Of a stretch of 64,000 nt of DNA, positions 58,859 to 64,000 are shown piece by piece; within the stretch, counting starts at the first letter, position 1; each line of letters opens with the position of its first letter. This DNA is from Pseudomonas putida (GTDB lineage: Bacteria; Pseudomonadota; Gammaproteobacteria; Pseudomonadales; Pseudomonadaceae): the NCBI RefSeq assembly GCF_028682175.1, contig NZ_JANHKS010000010.1:1-64000 (forward strand), in the 5' to 3' direction. The translations under genes and the position numbers were made by a program. Below the pieces are notes generated by a model, which saw nothing but the letters and a program-made list of their open reading frames with translations, was not told the DNA's origin and searched no databases.

Positions 58859-59851
58859 ATGAACATCCCTCTCACCCGCCTCCTGTCTGCCGCATTACTG
58901 CTGTTGGCCGTCAATCAATCTGCCCAGGCTGCCGAAGCCCTGGAGCCACTGCTCGTCGCCAACCAGAAATCGGCGCTCAAAGTCCTGCTCCAGGCCTCGG
59001 GCGAACTGAAGGACGTGCCTTACGAAATCAAATTCTCCGAATTCCCGTCGGCCTCGCCCTTGGGTGAAGCCCTGAATGCCGGGGCCGTAGACGTCGGCGC
59101 CCTGGGCGATGCGCCTTATGTGTTTGCACTGGGCGCCGGTGCTTCGTTGAAAGTCATCAGCATCACCCATGTCAGTGGCCGCTACACCACGGCCCTGATC
59201 GTGCGCAACGACTCTTCCATCAAGAGCGTGGCCGACCTCAAGGGCAAGCGCATCGTCACCGGACGCGGCTCGATCGGGCACTACCTGGCCATCCGCGCGC
59301 TGAACGAGGCCGGCCTTCAATCCAGCGATGTCAGCTTCGTGTATCTGCTGCCCAGCGAGTCCCGGCTGATCCTGGACAATGGCAACGCCGACGCCTGGGC
59401 CACCTGGGCGCCCTACACCACCGTGGCCACCCAGAGTGGCGCACGTATCCTGCCCAACGGCCCGGACCTTTTGACCAATCACTCCTACCTCGCCGCCACC
59501 AGCAAGGCCATCACCGAAAAACGCGCTCAACTGGATGACTTCGTCGTGCGCCTGGATCGCGCCTATCGCTGGGTCAACACTCACCCTGCCGAGTACGCCG
59601 CCGCCCAGGCCAAAGTCACCGGCCTACCGGTTGAAGTGCACCTGGCCACCGCCAGGGAAACCACCATGGAGCGCGTGAGCATTGATGACGGCGTGATCAA
59701 GGGCCTGCAAAACACCGCCGACATTTATCAGCGCGAAGGCATTCTGAACAAACATGTCGATGTGTCGCAGGGATTTGATCCGGACTTCAACGCCATTCGA
59801 CTGGCTGCCGAACAGGCGGCACTGAAAAAGGATACGCAGGCGGCCCGCTGA
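58859..59851 (+). CDS. ABC transporter substrate-binding protein, SsuA-like
   Basis: 330 residues with a Sec signal peptide (about 1-24, M-N-I-P-L...A-Q-A) and the NMT1/SsuA fold (Q-K-S-A-L-K-V-L-L-Q, G-A-V-D-V-G-A-L-G-D, W-A-T-W-A-P-Y). Binds aliphatic sulfonates or related anions in the periplasm. ATG at 58859 chosen for the signal peptide. The permease and ATPase that should follow are missing; after it come tRNA genes. Probably a loose member of the organosulfur cluster. Confidence 0.88.
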   Translation: MNIPLTRLLSAALLLLAVNQSAQAAEALEPLLVANQKSALKVLLQASGELKDVPYEIKFSEFPSASPLGEALNAGAVDVGALGDAPYVFALGAGASLKVISITHVSGRYTTALIVRNDSSIKSVADLKGKRIVTGRGSIGHYLAIRALNEAGLQSSDVSFVYLLPSESRLILDNGNADAWATWAPYTTVATQSGARILPNGPDLLTNHSYLAATSKAITEKRAQLDDFVVRLDRAYRWVNTHPAEYAAAQAKVTGLPVEVHLATARETTMERVSIDDGVIKGLQNTADIYQREGILNKHVDVSQGFDPDFNAIRLAAEQAALKKDTQAAR

Positions 59852-59920
59852 TTCGCAGAGATGCTGCGCGGCAGGTTCGCGCAGCCATATAAAGGAAGGA
59901 ACTAAAAAACGCGCACAAAC

Positions 59921-59950
59921 AAAAACGCCGCTCTATTGAGCGGCGTTCTT
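59921..59950 (-). terminator. terminator of the tRNA-Gly/Glu cluster
   Basis: 10-bp stem AACGCCGCTC/GAGCGGCGTT with a TATT loop and T-run on the minus strand, 7 bases past the tRNA-Gly 3' end. It could also stop plus-strand transcripts of the substrate-binding protein gene. Confidence 0.85.
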
Positions 59951-59957
59951 GTGAATT

Positions 59958-60033
<76 letters not shown>

Positions 60034-60037
60034 AATA

Positions 60038-60113
60038 TGGCGTCCCCTAGGGGACTCGAACCCCTGTTACCGCCGTGAAAGGGCGGTGTCCTAGGCCACT
60101 AGACGAAGGGGAC
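60038..60113 (-). tRNA. tRNA-Glu (TTC)
   Basis: 76 nt, acceptor GTCCCCT/AGGGGAC, anticodon loop CCTTTCACG, encoded CCA. It lies 4 bases upstream of tRNA-Gly on the minus strand. Identical to 60295-60370. Confidence 0.97.
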
Positions 60114-60216
60114 ACTGCCTGAAACACCATGGTGTAGTGTTTCAGTTCCAGAAATACACCCGAAGATGCTTCCTGGTTTCACTCAGCTCCGCCCGAAGGC
60201 CAAGCTGCTTAAAAAT

Positions 60217-60292
<76 letters not shown>

Positions 60293-60294
60293 TT

Positions 60295-60370
60295 TGGCGT
60301 CCCCTAGGGGACTCGAACCCCTGTTACCGCCGTGAAAGGGCGGTGTCCTAGGCCACTAGACGAAGGGGAC
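60295..60370 (-). tRNA. tRNA-Glu (TTC), second copy
   Basis: Exact duplicate of 60038-60113, offset 257 bases, 2 bases from its tRNA-Gly partner. First gene of the Glu-Gly-Glu-Gly cluster; promoter presumed in 60371-60520. Confidence 0.97.
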
Positions 60371-60635
60371 ACACTACAACATTCACTCCCTGCTGCGCTT
60401 CGCTGTGTGCTTTACGCTGCAAGTGGCGCGCATTCTATGGATGGTTGGAGAGGTCGTCAACCCCCCAATGAAAATTTATTCAAATCAATGACTTCGCCCT
60501 CTATTTAGGTAATGGGTGGCCGATACAGGGATCAGGCGGATGTATCTCTATATAGACATCCCGACCACCACCCTTCCAGTGCTAGTGCATAGCCACTACA
60601 CTCGGCGCACATTTACCCGGATTGAGGCTTGTACG

Positions 60636-61409
60636 GTGACACCACTCATTATCACCCTGATGGTTGTAACAGGCATCGTACTCTTGATCGCCGTCGGCTA
60701 TCTGAACCACGTCGCAGAGGCGAAGAAGGTCGAGCGCGCGCGCACGCTGGTCGAGCTCAACGATCGCCTGCGTCGCTGCTGCGAATTGTCCGAGACCTTC
60801 CCCGGGCAATTGATGAGCCCGGCGCTCAAGCTGTTGCTGGTGCGTCTGGAGCTGAACGTCGTCAAACGGCTGATCGCGCTGGAAAGAAGAAACAACCCTG
60901 GCATCCAGGAACGCGAAACCGAACTCGAAGCGCTGGTGGCCCAGGGCGACAACATCAAGGTGGACAACCCGGCCAGCCCCATCCAGACCGAAGCCAAGGC
61001 CAAGGATGTGCGCTTTCTGCTCGAAGCAATGCATGGTCAGGTGACGCGCGCCGCCCACGACGGTTTCCTGCAGACCGCTGAAGCCAAGCACTGGATTCGC
61101 GAGATTCGCAACATGCTGGTGCTGCTGCACATTGAGTTCTTCAATAACCTGGGCACCCAGGCACTGAATCAGGATCAGCCGGGGCAAGCGCGGCTGGCGT
61201 TCGAGCGTGGCGTGCAATACCTGAAGAACCAGGCCGAGCCGGCACCGTGGAAAACCCACCTGCAGGCCATGGAGCGTCAGTTGGCGCGGGCCAACGCCAT
61301 GGTGCTGGACACCATCGCCCCAACCGAAGACGACCACAACGAGCTGACCGAAGGCCTGAAAGCCGACGAATCGGATGCGCAGTGGAAGAAGAAAGCCATC
61401 TACGATTGA
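60636..61409 (+). CDS. conserved membrane-anchored hypothetical protein
   Basis: 257 residues, GTG start preceded by TTGAGG at 8-9 bases. One N-terminal membrane helix (about 4-24: P-L-I-I-T-L-M-V-V-T-G-I-V-L-L-I-A-V-G) and a long cytoplasmic helical domain, with L-N-D-R-L-R-R-C-C-E-L-S, A-K-D-V-R-F-L-L-E and L-L-H-I-E-F-F-N-N-L-G. I recall similar unnamed proteins in Pseudomonas. No known domain. An ATG 40 codons upstream would add a polar N-terminus before the membrane helix. Confidence 0.75.
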   Translation: MTPLIITLMVVTGIVLLIAVGYLNHVAEAKKVERARTLVELNDRLRRCCELSETFPGQLMSPALKLLLVRLELNVVKRLIALERRNNPGIQERETELEALVAQGDNIKVDNPASPIQTEAKAKDVRFLLEAMHGQVTRAAHDGFLQTAEAKHWIREIRNMLVLLHIEFFNNLGTQALNQDQPGQARLAFERGVQYLKNQAEPAPWKTHLQAMERQLARANAMVLDTIAPTEDDHNELTEGLKADESDAQWKKKAIYD

Positions 61410-61418
61410 CGTTGATCC

Positions 61419-61509
61419 TGTAGCAGCACGGCTTGCCGGCGGGGGCGGTGTGTCAGACGGTATATTCGTCACAGACACACCGCTCCCGCCGGCAAGCCGT
61501 GCTGCTACG
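61419..61509. repeat. REP pair, class B, inverted
   Basis: Inverted GTAGCAGCACGGCTTGCCGG copies with a 40-base spacer that has GTGTGTCAGACGG at one side and CACAGACACACCG at the other, the conserved spacer motif in mirror form. Confidence 0.9.
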
Positions 61510-61525
61510 GTTTAAAGCTGAGGCC

Positions 61526-62008
61526 TCAGCAGTCAGTCAGACGCAGGAAAATCTGCACCAGCGCTTCGATACCCACCTGATCCGCCTCGCTGAAACGCGC
61601 CAGGCTCGGGCTGTCCAGGTCCAGCACGCCAATCAGGCGCCCTTCCTTGACCAACGGCACCACCAACTCACTGTTGGACGCGCTGTCGCAGGCGATGTGC
61701 CCCGGGAATTCATGCACGTCCAGCACGCGCTGGGTTTCACGGCTTTGTGCCGCAGCCCCGCACACGCCCTTGCCAAACGGAATCCGCACGCAGGCGATCT
61801 GGCCCTGGAACGGCCCCAGCACCAGCTCTTCGTTGCGGTTCAGATAAAAGCCGGCCCAGTTGAGGTCGTCCAGCTGGGTGTAAAGAAACGCCGAGAATTG
61901 CGCGGCATTGGCGATGAAATCGCGCTCGTCCGCAAGCAAGGACTCAAGCTGTGCGGCCAGCAGGCGGTAGCCGTCGAGACCCTGGCCTGCTGCACTCAAA
62001 TCGATCAT
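61526..62008 (-). CDS. free methionine-(R)-sulfoxide reductase (GAF domain)
   Basis: 160 residues, a small GAF-domain reductase of the YebR/fRMsr type. All three conserved Cys are visible: I-A-C-V-R-I, G-V-C-G-A-A and H-I-A-C-D-S. It repairs oxidised free methionine. ATG at 62008 chosen; it overlaps the end of the DUF815 gene by 4 bases, so they are coupled. Confidence 0.9.
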   Translation of the reverse strand: MIDLSAAGQGLDGYRLLAAQLESLLADERDFIANAAQFSAFLYTQLDDLNWAGFYLNRNEELVLGPFQGQIACVRIPFGKGVCGAAAQSRETQRVLDVHEFPGHIACDSASNSELVVPLVKEGRLIGVLDLDSPSLARFSEADQVGIEALVQIFLRLTDC

Positions 62009-62898
62009 GGATGTTGCTCCAGCATTTTCAAACCAACCCAATAACGGGCGAACTGATAGGCGCAGCGGCCATTGCGGTTGCCACGACCGGTCGCCCAGCG
62101 CACGGCCAGGATGTCCAGTTCATGGTCCCGCTGCCACGAGAGCCCGGCCTTGGCCGCCAGTTCGCCAATCCAGTGTTCCACCACGTCCAGGAAATGTTCC
62201 TGGGTGAATGGATAGAAAGACAGCCACAAACCGAAACGATCAGACAGGGCAATCTTGTCCTCGACCGCTTCGCTTGGATGAATTTCGCCGTCATCGCCCC
62301 GTTGCCAATGGGCGTTGTCGCTCTCCTTCTCCGGCACCAGGTGGCGGCGGTTGGAGGTGGCGTACAGCAGGACGTTGTCCGGCGCCTGCTCCAGCGAGCC
62401 ATCGAGCACGCTCTTGAGCACGCGGTAGTCGCCTTCGCCGGAATCGAACGACAGGTCATCGCAGAACAGCACGAAACGCTGCGGCAGCTTTTGCAGTTGC
62501 TCGACCACCCGCGGCAGGTCCCCCAGATGATCGCGTTCGATCTCGATCAGGCGCAGGCCGGCCTTGGCATGCTCGGCGAGCAGCGCACGTACCAGCGACG
62601 ATTTGCCAGTGCCGCGCGAGCCCCAGAGCAGCGCGTGGTTGGCCGGCAGCCCGTCGATGAATTGCTGGGTGTTGCGCCCCAGTTGAGCGCGCTGCTGGTC
62701 AACGCCGATCAGGTCCGACAGGCGCATGTCCAGGGTCACGTCCAGCGGCAGCAGATAGCCGCTGCGGCCCTCGCGCACCCAGCGCGCCGCCAGTGCCTTG
62801 TCCCAGTCCACTGGCTCGCGCACGGCAGGCAGCAGAGGTTCGAGTCGCGCCAGAACCGATTCGGCGCGTTCCAGGAATGCGTTCAACCTAGAATCCAC
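62005..62898 (-). CDS. DUF815 AAA+ ATPase
   Basis: 297 residues. Walker A G-S-R-G-T-G-K-S-S (about 95-103), Walker B V-L-F-C-D-D-L-S-F near 155, sensor-like T-S-N-R-R-H. AAA+ protein of unknown role. N-terminal region precedes the ATPase (about 1-75). Together with the GAF-reductase in one transcript. Confidence 0.85.
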   Translation of the reverse strand: MDSRLNAFLERAESVLARLEPLLPAVREPVDWDKALAARWVREGRSGYLLPLDVTLDMRLSDLIGVDQQRAQLGRNTQQFIDGLPANHALLWGSRGTGKSSLVRALLAEHAKAGLRLIEIERDHLGDLPRVVEQLQKLPQRFVLFCDDLSFDSGEGDYRVLKSVLDGSLEQAPDNVLLYATSNRRHLVPEKESDNAHWQRGDDGEIHPSEAVEDKIALSDRFGLWLSFYPFTQEHFLDVVEHWIGELAAKAGLSWQRDHELDILAVRWATGRGNRNGRCAYQFARYWVGLKMLEQHP

Positions 62899-62984
62899 GA
62901 TGTCTCCTTGATTTAACTGGTTAAAGCCGGTCTGCGATCGGCTATGCTTTGCCCGCGAAGGACCCAGGAAGTGACAGCGCCCTT

Positions 62985-64000
<1,016 letters not shown>

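Overview
The window is a stretch of Pseudomonas core chromosome, most like the P. fluorescens / P. syringae side of the genus. It is GC rich, and its gene order matches blocks I know from P. aeruginosa: aroA; SDR-metZ-purF-cvpA-dedD-folC-accD-trpF-truA-fimV-asd paralogue; moaA; tatD-pilZ-holB-tmk-mltG-pabC-fabF-acpP-fabG-fabD-plsX-rpmF-yceD; maf; sppA-HAD-rluC; rne; murB-kdsB-trm112-lpxK-exbD-exbB-comEC. Many intergenic regions hold the palindromic REP elements typical of fluorescent pseudomonads. I see no prophage, insertion sequence, integron, CRISPR array, rRNA operon or antibiotic/toxin cluster.

Layout. 1-3.2 kb: DUF2242 lipoprotein, aroA, two tRNA-Asp and one tRNA-Val. 3.2-16.6 kb: a long minus-strand block for methionine, purine, folate, malonyl-CoA and tryptophan synthesis, pseudouridylation and the polar hub protein FimV, ending with a catalytically dead-looking aspartate-semialdehyde dehydrogenase paralogue. 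16.7-21.6 kb: two small DUF genes, an 0.8 kb repeat-only region (an 85-bp periodic REP array plus a mosaic palindromic element), moaA, and a divergent TetR / class V aminotransferase pair. 21.9-32.1 kb: fatty-acid and envelope operon cluster. 32.2-36.3 kb: maf, sppA, a HAD phosphatase, rluC and the long leader of rne. 36.3-47 kb: RNase E, a MocA-like nucleotidyltransferase, murB, kdsB, trm112-like, lpxK, exbD, exbB, comEC. 47-54 kb: DUF2062, a YadGH-type ABC exporter, a glutathione transferase, an acyl-CoA dehydrogenase and two small conserved genes. 54-59.9 kb: an organosulfur island (LLM flavin monooxygenase, LysR regulator, Gln-type thiol dioxygenase, four-domain rhodanese, periplasmic substrate-binding protein). 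59.9-64 kb: two tRNA-Gly/tRNA-Glu pairs, a membrane-anchored conserved protein, free-methionine-sulfoxide reductase, a DUF815 ATPase, and a hybrid-type sensor kinase cut by the window end.

How the genes work together. AccD makes malonyl-CoA, FabD loads it on AcpP, FabG and FabF elongate, PlsX passes acyl chains to phospholipid synthesis, and KdsB, LpxK, MurB and MltG build LPS and murein, so much of the window is envelope growth. The 54-60 kb cluster reads as oxidation of sulfonate- and thiol-containing carbon compounds to usable sulfur.

The most interesting signals are the dead ASADH paralogue, the rhodanese whose four domains alternate without and with a catalytic cysteine, the Gln-type thiol dioxygenase operon with a transport protein lacking its permease and ATPase, the REP array with a shared spacer motif, the mosaic repeat before moaA, and the roughly 650-nt rne leader. 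I found no clearly undescribed multi-gene system.
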